This document shows, one piece after another, positions 42,850 through 52,565 of a stretch of 64,000 nt of DNA. This DNA comes from Xanthomonas theicola (lineage in GTDB: Bacteria > Pseudomonadota > Gammaproteobacteria > Xanthomonadales > Xanthomonadaceae). The notes under the pieces were generated by a model, which worked only from the letters and a program-made list of their open reading frames with translations, was not told the origin of the DNA and did not search any database. The DNA is taken from assembly GCF_014236795.1 (NCBI RefSeq), contig NZ_CP049017.1, positions 1,590,001 through 1,654,000 of the forward strand, in the 5' to 3' direction. Both the position numbers and the translations under genes were made by a program. Every line of letters begins with the position of its first letter. Within the stretch, counting starts at the first letter, position 1.

Positions 42850-43536
42850 CTAGAATTCCAAATCCAACGCCGCGCACAAATAGTCCACGAACGGTCCCAG
42901 GGTCTGCAGGTCGGCAGCCACCAGCGCGCGCAGCTTCGGCCCGGTCATGCTGGCGTCGTCGAGCTGGCGCCAGAACACCCAGTTCTTGTGCTTGAGGTCG
43001 TCGATGAACTCGAACTCGGCCGGGAAGCCGCGCGGCGGCCGCACCAGCACTTCGCTGGCCTCGAAGTCGAAGCGGCGGCGCAGCTTCGGCGCATGCGCGG
43101 CGGCCTTCCAACTGCCCGGGTTGTCGAAGATGAACTGGCGCACCTTGCGTTGGGTGTCCGGTTCCGGATGCCATAGCCCGGCGCCGATGAAGCTCTCGCC
43201 CGGCTGCAGGTGGATGTAGAACGACGGCGCCGGCACCTGCTTGCGCCGCTCGTGGAACAGGCGCGCGCCTTGCCAGGTCTTGTACGGCGACTTGTCGTGG
43301 GAGAAGCGCGCGTCGCGATGGAGGCGGAACAGCGAGCCGCCGACGCCGCGCGGATCGGAACGGAAATGTTCGCTGACCTGGGCCAGGTCCGGCTGCAGGT
43401 CGGTGATCAGGCGCAGGAACGGCTGGCGCACGTGCTCCTCGTACTTGGACCGGTTGTCGTTGAACCAGGCCTTGTCGTTGTGCCGCGCCAGGGCACGCAG
43501 GAACTTGAAGCTGGCGTCGCTGAAATAACGGGTCAT
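42850..43536 (-). CDS. DUF2461 (TIGR02453 family) protein
   Basis: 228-aa conserved protein of unknown biochemical function. Signature parts: FKFLRALARHNDKAWFNDNR, RDARFSHDKSPYKTWQGARL, SFYIHLQPGESFIGAGLWHP and GFPAEFEFIDDLKHKNWVFW, typical of DUF2461. ATG 43536 overlaps the sbcB stop, so the two are translationally coupled. It marks the return to conserved chromosome after the T4SS/IS region. Confidence 0.92.
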   Translation of the reverse strand: MTRYFSDASFKFLRALARHNDKAWFNDNRSKYEEHVRQPFLRLITDLQPDLAQVSEHFRSDPRGVGGSLFRLHRDARFSHDKSPYKTWQGARLFHERRKQVPAPSFYIHLQPGESFIGAGLWHPEPDTQRKVRQFIFDNPGSWKAAAHAPKLRRRFDFEASEVLVRPPRGFPAEFEFIDDLKHKNWVFWRQLDDASMTGPKLRALVAADLQTLGPFVDYLCAALDLEF

Positions 43537-44972
43537 AGGGTGCGTTGCAGGTCCTGGCCCCAGGCGGCCAGCTGGTCGAGCAGGGCTTGCTTGGTAGCAT
43601 CGTGGGCGTGAGCCACACATAAATCGGCCAACTGCGCGAAGTAGTCGTCCAAGCCCAGTTCGGCCAGGTCGCTGTCGCCGTGCAGGCGCCGGCGCCGGTA
43701 GTCGTCCCAGCGGCCGCGCTCGGCGATTGACAGCGTCTGCGGCCAGTTGCGCGCGCGGTAGCGGAACAAGAGTTCGGGTAGGCGCCGATCGCGGAAGCCG
43801 TGTTCCAGCGGCGCCAGTTGCGCCGGCGGGGTGGCGCGCACCTGCGCCATCGCGCGTTTGTCGGCGTCGGCCAGGAAGCCGTCGTACAGCGAGGCATCGA
43901 CATCGGCCGGGGCCGACGCGTGTTCGCTGCCGAACACGCGGCGCACCTTCTCGGCTAACTCCGGCCCGGCCGCGCGCAGGCGCGCGGCTTTGGCCAGGAT
44001 CTGCGCCGGCTCGATCTGCAGGCGGGCGAAGTCGGGTGCGCGCAGGTGCGCCCAAGCGACCAGTGCCGGCGCCTTGTTCAGGTGCACTTCCTTCAACGGG
44101 ATGCGTTGCTCGCCCTCGGGCAGGTCGGCCTGCGGCGTGTATAGGCGGTCGGCGATCTGCTCCGGCGTGTAGCGCAGCAGCGGCTCGATTCCGCCTTGCA
44201 GGTCGAACACCAGCACCCGGCTGTCGATGCGCGGATGCCGCGCCAGCGGCAGCACCGGCGCCGCGCACAGGCGCGCGGCCGGATAGCGCATCGACACGTG
44301 CAGCACCGGCTGCATCGCCATCACGTCGAGCAGGCCGCCGCAGAAACGCTTGTCGCGCAGCTTCAGCGCGTACTCCCACAGCCGCGGCTGGCGCTCGCGG
44401 AAGTGCCGCGCCATGCCGATGGTGGCGTAGACGTCGGACAGGGCCTCGTGCGCGTCGCCGTCGCGCACGCCGTTGGCCAGCGCCAGCTGCTCCAGCCTGA
44501 ACGAGGTGGCGCCGTCCTCGCGCTGCGGCCAGACGATGCCGTCCGGGCGCAGCGCGTGCATCAGCCGCAGCATGTCCAGCAAGTCCCAGCGCGAATTGCC
44601 GCCGCGCCACTCGCGTTCGTAGGGGTCGTGGAAATTGCGGAACAGGCCATGGCGCACGAACTCGTCGTCGAAGCGCAGCGAGTTGTAGCCCAGCGTGCAG
44701 GTCTGCGGCCGCGCCATCTGTTCGGCGATGCGCGCGAAGGCGTCGGCCTCGTTGACCCCGTCGCGCAGCGCCTGCTGCGGGGCAATGCCGGTGATCAGGG
44801 TGGCGATCGGCGAGGGCAGCAGGTCGTCGGCCGGTTGCACGAAGAAGCTGATCGGCTCCTCGACCACGTTCAGTTGCGCATCGGTGCGCACCGCCGCGAA
44901 CTGGGCGATGCGTGTGCGCCGCGGATCGGCGCCGAAGGTTTCCAGGTCGTAGAAGAGAAAGCTGTCGGGCAT
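43533..44972 (-). CDS. sbcB: Exodeoxyribonuclease I
   Basis: 3'-5' single-strand DNA exonuclease of repair and recombination; 479 aa. The DnaQ-like exonuclease domain starts FLFYDLETFGADPRRTRIAQ (Asp/Glu of motif I: DxE), with motif II LGYNSLRFDDEF and motif III GDAHEALSDVYATIGMARHF (H...D). The SH3-like and helical extensions of ExoI follow (DASLYDGFLADADKRAM, LPELLFRYRARNWPQTLS). The start ATG 44972 (MPDSFLFYDLETFG) was preferred over a longer frame that runs into REP DNA. Confidence 0.95.
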   Translation of the reverse strand: MPDSFLFYDLETFGADPRRTRIAQFAAVRTDAQLNVVEEPISFFVQPADDLLPSPIATLITGIAPQQALRDGVNEADAFARIAEQMARPQTCTLGYNSLRFDDEFVRHGLFRNFHDPYEREWRGGNSRWDLLDMLRLMHALRPDGIVWPQREDGATSFRLEQLALANGVRDGDAHEALSDVYATIGMARHFRERQPRLWEYALKLRDKRFCGGLLDVMAMQPVLHVSMRYPAARLCAAPVLPLARHPRIDSRVLVFDLQGGIEPLLRYTPEQIADRLYTPQADLPEGEQRIPLKEVHLNKAPALVAWAHLRAPDFARLQIEPAQILAKAARLRAAGPELAEKVRRVFGSEHASAPADVDASLYDGFLADADKRAMAQVRATPPAQLAPLEHGFRDRRLPELLFRYRARNWPQTLSIAERGRWDDYRRRRLHGDSDLAELGLDDYFAQLADLCVAHAHDATKQALLDQLAAWGQDLQRTL

Positions 44973-45046
44973 TGGAGGTTGGCGGTGGCGGGTGGCAGGG
45001 CATCGGCCGCGGACGCGTTGCCGCTCGCGTTCCGCATGGGCCTGTT

Positions 45047-45137
45047 TGTGCAGGAGCGGTTTTAACCGCGACAGGCTTATTGGTAATGCCTGTCGCGGTT
45101 GATGGCCCGAGGCCACTTAGAGCCGCTGCTACAGGGT
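45047..45137. repeat. REP-like inverted pair between kmo and sbcB
   Basis: GCAGGAGCGGTTTTAACCGC facing GCCTGTCGCGGTTGATGGCC, with AGCCGCTGCTACAGGG at the far end; the same motif family as 17276-17353. It fills most of the gap between two same-strand genes and could form an mRNA-stabilising or terminating structure. Confidence 0.75.
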
Positions 45138-45150
45138 AAGGCAGATCGGC

Positions 45151-46515
45151 TCAATGCGCGCCCTCCAGCGGCGCCAGGCGCTCGTGCACGATCCGTTGCA
45201 GCCACGCCCAGTCGATCCGCGACAGATCGCTGTGGCCCTGCGTGGCCTGCACCAGGATCTCGCGCTGGATCTCGCTGCGCTCCAGCGCCAGCGCATACGG
45301 CGTGCGCAGGAAGGTGACCATGGCGTAGTGCGGCACGAAGCGGGTCGGGTGGCGCGCCTGCAGCGCCTGCTCCAGCTCGCGCTGCAGCAGGAAACCGGCA
45401 TCGCCGACGCGGTCGCGCATCTCGATGTAGTTCTCCAGCGCCATCTGCTGGATCGCGCTGGCGTCGGGCTTGCGCTCGGCCTCGAACGCGGCGTAGGCGC
45501 GGCCCAGGTTGGGTTCGCGCTGTAGGTGCGCGGCCAAGGCGACGCAGTCCTCGAACGCGCAGTTCATGCCCTGGCCGTGGAAGGGCACCATCGCGTGCGC
45601 GGCGTCGCCGAGCAGCACCGCGCGCCCGTCCAGGCGCCAGCGCTGCAGTCGCAGCGTGCCGAGCAGGCCCGGCGGATGCTGCTCCCAGTGCTCGGCCAGT
45701 CGCGGCATCAGCGGCAGCGCATCGGCAAAGTCGCGCGCGAACAGCGCCGACGCCTCGGCGCCGGTGCGGGTGGTGGCGAAGCTCGGCTGGCCCTTGTTGG
45801 GCAGGAACAGGGTGACGGTGAAGGTGCCTTCGTCGTTGGGCAGGGCGATGCACATGTAGTGCCCGCGCGGCCAGATGTGCAGTGCGTTGGCCTCGAGGCG
45901 GAAGCTGCCGTCGGCGTTGGGCGGGATCTCCAGCTCCTTGTACGAATGGTCGAGGAACTCGGTGTGCTCGGCCATCGGCGCCGCGCGCTGCATCGCCGCG
46001 CGCAGCGCCGAGCCGGCGCCGTCGGCGCCGATCATGCTGCCGAAGCGGATGTCGTGCGGCTGGTCGTCGCGGTCGTCGATGAAGCGCGCGTAGCCGGCGT
46101 CGAAGTCCACCGTGTGCAGGCGGCGGTAGAAATGGATCTGCGCGCCGGCCTGCTCGGCCAGCTGCAGCAGGGTGATGTTGAGGTCGTTGCGGTGCACCGA
46201 CCAGATCACCTCGCTGTCGTCGCGGCCGTAGCGCTGCAACTGCTGGCGGCCGTCGGCGAAGTGCACCATGCGCCCGCGCATCATCACCGCCTTGGCCATC
46301 ACCGCGGCATCGGCGCCGGCCTGGCGCAGCGCGTGCAAGCCGCGTTCGGCAAGTGCCAGGTTGATCGAGCGGCCGTGCTCGTAGTCCTGGATGCGCGGAT
46401 CGCCGCGGCGCTCGTAGACGGTGACGCGCCAGCCCTGGCGCGAGAGCAGGATGGCGAGCAGGGAGCCGGCCAGGCCGGCGCCGATCAGGGTGATGCTGCG
46501 GGGGGAGGCGCTCAA
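45151..46515 (-). CDS. kmo: Kynurenine 3-monooxygenase
   Basis: FAD/NADPH enzyme that hydroxylates L-kynurenine to 3-hydroxykynurenine in tryptophan-to-NAD synthesis; 454 aa. FAD dinucleotide motif ITLIGAGLAGSLLAILLSRQ at residues 9-28, the family stretch RSINLALAERGLHAL, second FAD motif LLGDAAHAMVPFHGQGMNC, and IGADGAGSALRAAM. A C-terminal helix pair (ALQARHPTRFVPHYAMVTFL) matches KMO. Together with kynU and the dioxygenase gene it completes the lower kynurenine route. Confidence 0.96.
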   Translation of the reverse strand: MSASPRSITLIGAGLAGSLLAILLSRQGWRVTVYERRGDPRIQDYEHGRSINLALAERGLHALRQAGADAAVMAKAVMMRGRMVHFADGRQQLQRYGRDDSEVIWSVHRNDLNITLLQLAEQAGAQIHFYRRLHTVDFDAGYARFIDDRDDQPHDIRFGSMIGADGAGSALRAAMQRAAPMAEHTEFLDHSYKELEIPPNADGSFRLEANALHIWPRGHYMCIALPNDEGTFTVTLFLPNKGQPSFATTRTGAEASALFARDFADALPLMPRLAEHWEQHPPGLLGTLRLQRWRLDGRAVLLGDAAHAMVPFHGQGMNCAFEDCVALAAHLQREPNLGRAYAAFEAERKPDASAIQQMALENYIEMRDRVGDAGFLLQRELEQALQARHPTRFVPHYAMVTFLRTPYALALERSEIQREILVQATQGHSDLSRIDWAWLQRIVHERLAPLEGAH

Positions 46516-46564
46516 GGAGAAGTCCGGCAGGAAAGGCAGCCGCGGCCGCGCAGGAGGGTGCGGC

Positions 46565-47836
46565 TCAGACGCCGGCCCAGGTTTCCGCTTCCTCGACGAA
46601 GCGGTAGACGTCGCGGTAGCGGGTGTACAGCGGCACCGGGCTGATCCGGATCACGTCCGGCTCGCGCCAGTCGCCGAGCACGCCGACCGACTGCAGGTAT
46701 TCGAACAGCGCACGGCCGCGCGCGCGGCCGCCGGCCACGCGCAGCGACAGCTGGCAGCCGCGCTGCGCCGGGTCGGATGGGGTGAGGATCTGCAAGGTCC
46801 CGGCCAGGCGCGCGCGGATCAGCGTCTCCAGGTAGCCGGTGAGCTGCAGCGACTTGCGCCGCAGCGCCGGCAGCCCGGCGCGTTCGAACAGGTCCAGCGA
46901 GGCGCGCAGCGGCGCCATGCTCAGGATCGGCGGATTGCTCAGCTGCCAGCCGTCGGCGCCGGCCACGGCGACGAAGTCCGGGGCCATCTGGAAGCGGGTG
47001 CGCTTGTCGTGGCCCCACCAGCCGGCCAAGCGCGGGGTGTCGCCATGGCCGTGGCGCTCGTGCACGAAGGCGCCGGCGACCGCGCCGGGGCCGGCGTTGA
47101 GGTACTTGTAGTGGCACCACACCGCGAAATCCGGTGCGTCCTCGTGCAGGTTGAGCGGGATGTTGCCGACCGCGTGGGCCAGGTCGAAGCCGACCGCCGC
47201 GCCGGCCGCGCGCGCCAGCCGCGCCACCTGGCCCAGGTCGAACGCCTGCCCGGTGCGGTACTGCACGCCCGGCCACAGCACCAGCGCCAGGCGCGGGCCG
47301 TGTTCGGCGATAGCGCGCTCGATCGCGGCCATCGACACGATGCCGTCGGCGCCGTCTGGCTGCACTTCGATCAGGTCGGTGGCCGGATCGAAGCCGTGGA
47401 AGCGAATCTGCGAGGCCACCGCATGCTGGTCCGAGGGGAACGCGCCAGCCTCGATCAGGATCGCCGGACGTTCGCGGGTCGGGCGGTAGAAGCTGACCAT
47501 CAGCAGGTGCAGGTTCACCGTCAGCGTGTTCATCGCCACCACTTCGTGCGCCAGCGCGCCGACCAGCTGCGCCAGCGGCGCGGCGAACAGTTCGTGGTAG
47601 GTCATCCACTGCGTGGGACCGGTGAAGTGGCCTTCCACCGCCAGCGTCGACCATTTCTCCAGTACCTCCTGCACTGCAGCGCGGGCGCCGCGCGGCTGCA
47701 GGCCGAGCGAATTGCCGACGAAGTACAGTTGGTCCACGCCCTGATGCTGCGGGAACAGGAATTGGCGGCGCAGCTCGCGCAGCGGATCGGCGGCGTCGAG
47801 CGCGGTGGCGTGGGTGCGGGACAGGATCTCGTTCAT
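46565..47836 (-). CDS. kynU: Kynureninase
   Basis: PLP enzyme cleaving 3-hydroxykynurenine to 3-hydroxyanthranilate and alanine; 423 aa. Recognised by LYFVGNSLGLQPRGARAAVQ, NTLTVNLHLLMVSFYRPTRE, FPSDQHAVASQI, GFDLAHAVGNIPLNLHE (PLP Asp) and the PLP-Lys motif WCHYKYLNAGPG. GWWGHDKRTRFQMAPDF is typical of the family. The start is ATG 47836 (MNEILSRTHA). It is 49 bases before kmo and 29 bases after the FUSC gene, suggesting one operon. Confidence 0.97.
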   Translation of the reverse strand: MNEILSRTHATALDAADPLRELRRQFLFPQHQGVDQLYFVGNSLGLQPRGARAAVQEVLEKWSTLAVEGHFTGPTQWMTYHELFAAPLAQLVGALAHEVVAMNTLTVNLHLLMVSFYRPTRERPAILIEAGAFPSDQHAVASQIRFHGFDPATDLIEVQPDGADGIVSMAAIERAIAEHGPRLALVLWPGVQYRTGQAFDLGQVARLARAAGAAVGFDLAHAVGNIPLNLHEDAPDFAVWCHYKYLNAGPGAVAGAFVHERHGHGDTPRLAGWWGHDKRTRFQMAPDFVAVAGADGWQLSNPPILSMAPLRASLDLFERAGLPALRRKSLQLTGYLETLIRARLAGTLQILTPSDPAQRGCQLSLRVAGGRARGRALFEYLQSVGVLGDWREPDVIRISPVPLYTRYRDVYRFVEEAETWAGV

Positions 47837-47865
47837 CGGCGGCGGGGGCGGGTCCAGGGCGCAGT

Positions 47866-50001
47866 CTAGTGGTCGCGGCACGGCGTTTGGTCGGCAGCCG
47901 CCGCCGAGGCCGGCAGCATGGCGCTGCGCAGCAGGTGGGCGAGGGTGCCGACGCTGTTGGCGATGCGGTCGCTGGTGTCGGCCAGCGCGGCCAGCGCTGA
48001 GCCGTCGGCGGCGTCCTGCAGGTGCGCGGCCAGTACCTCGGACAAGCGCCGTTCGTCGGTGCGCAGCGTGGCCTGCGCCGGCGCGCTGCCGCTGCACAGG
48101 CTGTCGGCCAGCTGCGTCAGCGCCGCATGCGTCTGGCGCTGGAACTGCTCCAGTTCCGGCAGCGGCGGCAGCGCGGGGCTGTCGCGCAGCACCGCCTCCA
48201 GCGCCAGCGCGGCCCGGATCAGGCGGTTGCCGTTGGCCAGGACCGATTCGGCCAGCTTCAGTTCGCGCACATTGCGTCGGCGCCGCGGCTCGCCGCGCAG
48301 GCGCTCGATCGAGGCCTGTACGTTGGTGCGCGCGGTACGCGCCGCGGCGCGGGTTTCCGGCAACGTCTGCAGGCGCCCGTCGAGCAGCGCGGCGAGATGG
48401 TCGCGATAGGCCAGCAGCAACTGCGCCAGGGTGGCGCGGATGTGGCGGCGCTCCCAGGTCGGCCACAGCGCGTAGGCGAACAGCGCCAGCGCGCTGCCGA
48501 GCACGGTGGCCTGGATGCGCTGGTCGATCGCCTCGCCCGGGGCCATGCCCTCGAACGACAGCAGCAGCACCAGCATGCCGGTCAGCGAGGCCACGCCGAG
48601 GCCGTAGTTGACCTGGGTCAGCAGGCGGAAGCCCAGGCAGAACACGGTCAGCAACAGCAGCCGCACCACCACGCCGTCCATCGTGAAGTGGGCCAGCACC
48701 GTGGCCAGCAGCAGCCCGGCGAAGGTGCCGGCCACGCGCAGCGCGCCGAAGCTGAGGGTGCCGCCGAAATCCGGCTTGAGCACGATCGCGGTGGTCATCG
48801 GGATCCAGTAGCCGTGCGGGAACGCTTGCCAGCGCTCGAACAGCACCGCCAGGCTCAGGCACACGCCGCAGCGCAGCGCATGCCGGAACGCGACCGAGGA
48901 GAAACTCAGGTTGGCGCGCAGGGTCTGCAGCGGCGCCAGCGGACGCAGCGCTGCCGGCAACCGCGCCTCGGCCAGTTTGGCCTGGATCTCGCCGCGGCTG
49001 CTGGCCCAATGGCCGTTGCGCACCAGCGCGCGCAGTTGCCCGCCCAGGGCCTGCGCGCGGGCCACGGCGATGCGCAGCAGGCGCCGCTCGCGGGTGTCCT
49101 CGGTCTGGGCCTGGGCCTGTGCCAGGACCTCGATCAGATCGTCGAAGCCGGTCATCGAGGCTTCCGCCGCGGTCGGGTCCTCGGCGCTGTCCAGTGCGTA
49201 GGCGAGCTGGTCCAGGGCCACCGCGCTGCGCTCCAGCACGCGTTCGATCGGCAGCCGCGCGCGCGACGCCTCGTCCAGGCGCCCGTGCAGGTCGGCCAGG
49301 GTCAGCAGTTCCAGCCGCGCGCGCTCGCACAGCTCGGCGATGATCCGGAACGACTGCACCGCCAGCCCGCGCGAGCGGTGTTCGCCGTGCAGCATGACCA
49401 TCGCGTCCAGCACCGCCTCGGTCGCCGGCGGCGCCAGCGTCGCGCTGGGCCGCTGGCGGGCGATTCCGGCCAGTTGCCGCATCAGTTCAGCCAGCGCGAA
49501 GCGTTCCGGGCGATAGCGCTGCAGCGGCCAGGCGGCCAGCGCCATCAGCATCTGCAGCACGCCGCCGGCGAAGATCAGCGCGGCCACGCCGACGCTCTGC
49601 GCCGCCGGCAGGCGCACGTCGGCGCTGACCACCAGCAGGATCATGCAGGTCAGTCCGACCCGCGCCGCCACCGGCCCCAGCGCCACCAGCAGGCCGCCGC
49701 CCAGGCCCAGCAGCAGCGCCGCCAGCGCCAGTGCCGGGGTATGCGCGCCGATCAGCATGCCCAGCAGCGCCGCGCCACCGGCGGCCAGCGCCGCCATCAG
49801 CATGCGCTGCATCCGCGCCCGGTACGGCCCGGGCTGGTCGGAGAACATCGTGTTCAAGGCGCCGGTCGCCATCGCCAGACCCAGCGCCGCATGCCCGCTG
49901 GCCACGCCCAGCGCCAGCGGCGCGACCACCGCGACGGTGTTGCGCACGGCCACGCGCAGCGGCACGTCGCGCGGCTTCAGCGCGATCAGTCTGCGCAGCA
50001 T
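47866..50001 (-). CDS. FUSC-family membrane protein (YccS/AaeB-like)
   Basis: 711-aa inner-membrane protein of the fusaric-acid-resistance/aromatic acid exporter superfamily. Two blocks of about five to six membrane helices (residues about 20-155 and 370-500, with FPHGYWIPMTTAIVLKPDFG marking the second FUSC core) are each followed by a helical cytoplasmic region. Inserted between kynU and the 3-hydroxyanthranilate dioxygenase gene on the same strand. A role in moving aromatic acids such as anthranilates is plausible but only inferred from this position. Confidence 0.88.
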   Translation of the reverse strand: MLRRLIALKPRDVPLRVAVRNTVAVVAPLALGVASGHAALGLAMATGALNTMFSDQPGPYRARMQRMLMAALAAGGAALLGMLIGAHTPALALAALLLGLGGGLLVALGPVAARVGLTCMILLVVSADVRLPAAQSVGVAALIFAGGVLQMLMALAAWPLQRYRPERFALAELMRQLAGIARQRPSATLAPPATEAVLDAMVMLHGEHRSRGLAVQSFRIIAELCERARLELLTLADLHGRLDEASRARLPIERVLERSAVALDQLAYALDSAEDPTAAEASMTGFDDLIEVLAQAQAQTEDTRERRLLRIAVARAQALGGQLRALVRNGHWASSRGEIQAKLAEARLPAALRPLAPLQTLRANLSFSSVAFRHALRCGVCLSLAVLFERWQAFPHGYWIPMTTAIVLKPDFGGTLSFGALRVAGTFAGLLLATVLAHFTMDGVVVRLLLLTVFCLGFRLLTQVNYGLGVASLTGMLVLLLSFEGMAPGEAIDQRIQATVLGSALALFAYALWPTWERRHIRATLAQLLLAYRDHLAALLDGRLQTLPETRAAARTARTNVQASIERLRGEPRRRRNVRELKLAESVLANGNRLIRAALALEAVLRDSPALPPLPELEQFQRQTHAALTQLADSLCSGSAPAQATLRTDERRLSEVLAAHLQDAADGSALAALADTSDRIANSVGTLAHLLRSAMLPASAAAADQTPCRDH

Positions 50002-50038
50002 CGCGGCGGGATGGAGCGACGGGGGACGGCGCGTGCGC

Positions 50039-50563
50039 TCACGGGGCGGCGGCGGGCGCCGGTACCGGGTGCACCTGTCCGCAGCGGCCGCAGGTGCGCA
50101 GCGCCTCGGACGCGTAGAAGCGCGCGAACACCGGCGCGAAGTCGGTCTCGATGTCGCGCAGCGGGAAGTATTCTTCGTACAGCAGGTGGTTGCAGTGCGT
50201 GCAGAACCACAGCAGGCCGTCGTTCTCGTGCGGCAGGCGTCGGCGCTCGATCACCAGGCCCACCGAATGGGGTCGCCGCTGCGGCGAATGCGGCACCTTC
50301 GGCGGCAGCAGGAAGGTCTCGCCGGCGCGGATCGGGATCTCGCGCACGGCGCCGTCTTCCTGGATCCGCAGCACCATTTCGCCTTCGATCTGGTAGAACC
50401 ACTCCGGGCCTTCGTCGTAATGGAAGTCTGAACGCGTGTTCGGCCCGCCGACCACCATCACGATCAAGTCGCCGGTGTAGAGGCATTTGTTGCCGACCGG
50501 CGGCTTCAGCAGGTGCCGGTGTTGTTCGATCCAGGCATGCAGGTTGAGCGGAGCGGGAAGCAT
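50039..50563 (-). CDS. 3-hydroxyanthranilate 3,4-dioxygenase
   Basis: Fe(II) cupin enzyme converting 3-hydroxyanthranilate to the precursor of quinolinate; 174 aa. Cupin iron site around [20 protein letters not shown] (His and Glu), then [12 protein letters not shown] (second His). The C-terminal rubredoxin-like site has [14 protein letters not shown] and [10 protein letters not shown] (two CxxC pairs), a mark of the bacterial type. It completes kmo-kynU for NAD synthesis from tryptophan. Start ATG 50563 ([12 protein letters not shown]). Confidence 0.95.
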   Translation of the reverse strand: MLPAPLNLHAWIEQHRHLLKPPVGNKCLYTGDLIVMVVGGPNTRSDFHYDEGPEWFYQIEGEMVLRIQEDGAVREIPIRAGETFLLPPKVPHSPQRRPHSVGLVIERRRLPHENDGLLWFCTHCNHLLYEEYFPLRDIETDFAPVFARFYASEALRTCGRCGQVHPVPAPAAAP

Positions 50564-50604
50564 GGCGTGTCCTTCGGCGATCGCGGCGGGGCGGCGCGCA
50601 GACG

Positions 50605-51267
50605 TCAGCGATCCTCGCGGTCCTGGCAGATGCGCGCCAGCGCGGCATCGTAGCGCGGCGCCAGATCCTCGATCCGCTCCAGTTCCATGCCCAGGTCGTG
50701 GACACGGCCGTCGCGCAGGCTGTAGACCCAGCCGTGCACGGTCAGTTCCTGTCCGGCGGCCCAGGCGTCGCGCACGATCGAGGTGCGGCTGACGTTGACC
50801 ACCTGCTCGACTACGTTCAGCTCGCACAGCCGCGCATGCTGCAGCGGCAGGTCGCCGGCGCGCTGCAGGCAGGCCTCGTGTTTCTCGGCCACGTCGGTGA
50901 CGTGGCGGATCCAGTTGTCGACCAGGCCCAGACGCGCGCGGGTCAGCCCGGCGTGCACGCCGCCGCAGCCGTAGTGGCCGACCACCAGGATGTGCCGCAC
51001 CTTCAGCACCTCCACCGCGAACTGGATCACCGACAGGCAGTTGAGGTCGGTATGCACGACCACGTTGGCGATGTTGCGGTGGACGAACACCTCGCCCGGC
51101 GCCATGTCGATGATCTGGTTGGCCGGCACCCGCGAGTCCGAGCAACCGATCCACAGGTACTCCGGGGTCTGCTGCTGGGACAGGCGGCTGAAGAACTCCG
51201 GATCCTCGTGGCGGATACGGTCGGCCCAGGCGCGGTTGTTGTGCAGCAGCTGATCGATCTTGCTCAT
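50605..51267 (-). CDS. can: Beta-class carbonic anhydrase
   Basis: Zinc enzyme interconverting CO2 and bicarbonate; 220 aa. Zn ligands are Cys42 in [13 protein letters not shown] (with the Asp44/Arg46 dyad), His98 and Cys101 in [13 protein letters not shown]. Other family parts: [12 protein letters not shown] and [15 protein letters not shown]. Normal length for the E. coli Can type. It lies 41 bases upstream of the dioxygenase gene on the same strand but is metabolically unrelated. Confidence 0.96.
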   Translation of the reverse strand: MSKIDQLLHNNRAWADRIRHEDPEFFSRLSQQQTPEYLWIGCSDSRVPANQIIDMAPGEVFVHRNIANVVVHTDLNCLSVIQFAVEVLKVRHILVVGHYGCGGVHAGLTRARLGLVDNWIRHVTDVAEKHEACLQRAGDLPLQHARLCELNVVEQVVNVSRTSIVRDAWAAGQELTVHGWVYSLRDGRVHDLGMELERIEDLAPRYDAALARICQDREDR

Positions 51268-51335
51268 AGCCGCGCATTATTCCAGAAGCGGGCACGGGCC
51301 GGGGCGCGGCGCCGCGACGCCGGGCGTGGTGTGGT

Positions 51336-51803
51336 TCATCGACGCGGCTGCGGCGCGCTTGCGCACGCCGGCGTCGGTGGCGCCGGTGCGGTCGGTGCGT
51401 TCGCCATGGCGGCGGCAGCGCTCTCGGGCCAGACACGCGCAGCGGCGGTTTTTGCGCGGCAAGCGGTGCGGCGGGCCGCTCCGATCTCCGTGCTCGGCCA
51501 CACCTCCACCCAGGGCGCGGTGAACAGGACCGCGGGCGCATCGTCGGCGGCCAGCGCGACGCCGGCGCGCAGCGTTGGCCGAGCAGCTGGTGGTGGGTGA
51601 ACAGCACCAGCCCGTTGTCGAAGCGGCCCGGCAGCGCCTTGCCGCGCGCCTCGAAGGCGACGATACGCTGCCCGTGCAGCCTTGGCCTTGCATCGAACGG
51701 CGCCAGCGCCGCGCTGCCGAAGCGCACTTCGCGCGGGATCTTGCCGCACAGCGCATCGCCGAGCAGATTGCCGACGGAGTGGGTTTCGGGACCTTCCGGT
51801 GTG
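51336..51803 (-). pseudogene. nei: Endonuclease VIII (nei) pseudogene
   Basis: The minus strand near 51803 reads [20 protein letters not shown], the Nei start with catalytic Pro and Glu, but the expected initiator ATG is ACA. It continues [40 protein letters not shown] and [10 protein letters not shown], then changes frame to [20 protein letters not shown] before degenerating. The H2TH and zinc-finger parts are missing. Lost start, frameshift and truncation make it inactive. It occupies the otherwise empty 660 bases between can and the FMN-binding gene. Confidence 0.78.
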
Positions 51804-51931
51804 CGCCGATTGCGGCAGCTGCCCGGTCGACGCCGGGTGAGCGGCGCGATCGCCAGCCGCGGTGCGCACGCGGCGTCACCGCCGGTGTGCGTTGCGGCAT
51901 CGATGCGTGCCGGCGCTGCGGCAGGCGCGGC

Positions 51932-52558
51932 TCAACGCTGCGCCAGACGCTCGCGCATCAACGCGGCCACGGCCTGCGCACCCGCATCGGCCTGCGCCTG
52001 CAGCGCCTCGCTGACCGCGGCCACGTTCGCCGCCGGATGATTCTGGCCGAGCTTGAACTTCAGTTCGACGCGCTCGGGTTCGAAGCGGAAGCCGACGATG
52101 CCACGCAATTGGCGTCGGTGCGCGTCGTTGTGCGGTTCGTAGCGCCAGTCGCTGCCGACCGTGCGCTCGTGGCGCTCGCTGAGCCGCGCCACCAAGTCGG
52201 CCAGCAGTGTTTCGTCGTCGCTGACCTGCAACTGGCCGTGCAGGTGCGCGGTGGCGTAGTTCCAGGTCGGAACGCGCGCCATCGCTTCCTTGTCCGGATA
52301 CCAGCCTGGCGACACGTAGGCATGCGGGCCGTGCACGATCAGCAGCGCCGGCCCGCGGTGCCGCGCCTGCGGATTGGCGCGCGCCCAATGGCCCTCGACC
52401 ACGATGCGTTCGCCGTCGCGCTGGTACAGCACCGGCAGCGGCGTGGCGCAGGGCAGGCCGTCGTCGCCGACGCTGATCAGGGTCGCGAACGGATCGCGCG
52501 CGATCAGCGCGTCGAGCGCGCCCAGGTCGGTTTCGGCGAACGCCGGCGGGACGTGCAT
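51932..52558 (-). CDS. PaiB-like FMN-binding split-barrel protein
   Basis: 208-aa protein of the PaiB/FMN-binding negative transcriptional regulator family. The N-terminus MHVPPAFAETDLGALDALIA and ATLISVGDDGLPCATPLPVL form the first strands of the split barrel; VEGHWARANPQARH and HAYVSPGWYPDKEAMARVPT, WNYATAHLHGQLQV are the family core. The C-terminal GIVGFRFEPERVELKFKLGQ, with Asn-His after it, is also typical. B. subtilis PaiB acts in sporulation/protease control; the role here is unknown. Confidence 0.9.
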   Translation of the reverse strand: MHVPPAFAETDLGALDALIARDPFATLISVGDDGLPCATPLPVLYQRDGERIVVEGHWARANPQARHRGPALLIVHGPHAYVSPGWYPDKEAMARVPTWNYATAHLHGQLQVSDDETLLADLVARLSERHERTVGSDWRYEPHNDAHRRQLRGIVGFRFEPERVELKFKLGQNHPAANVAAVSEALQAQADAGAQAVAALMRERLAQR

Positions 52559-52565
52559 CGGCCGC

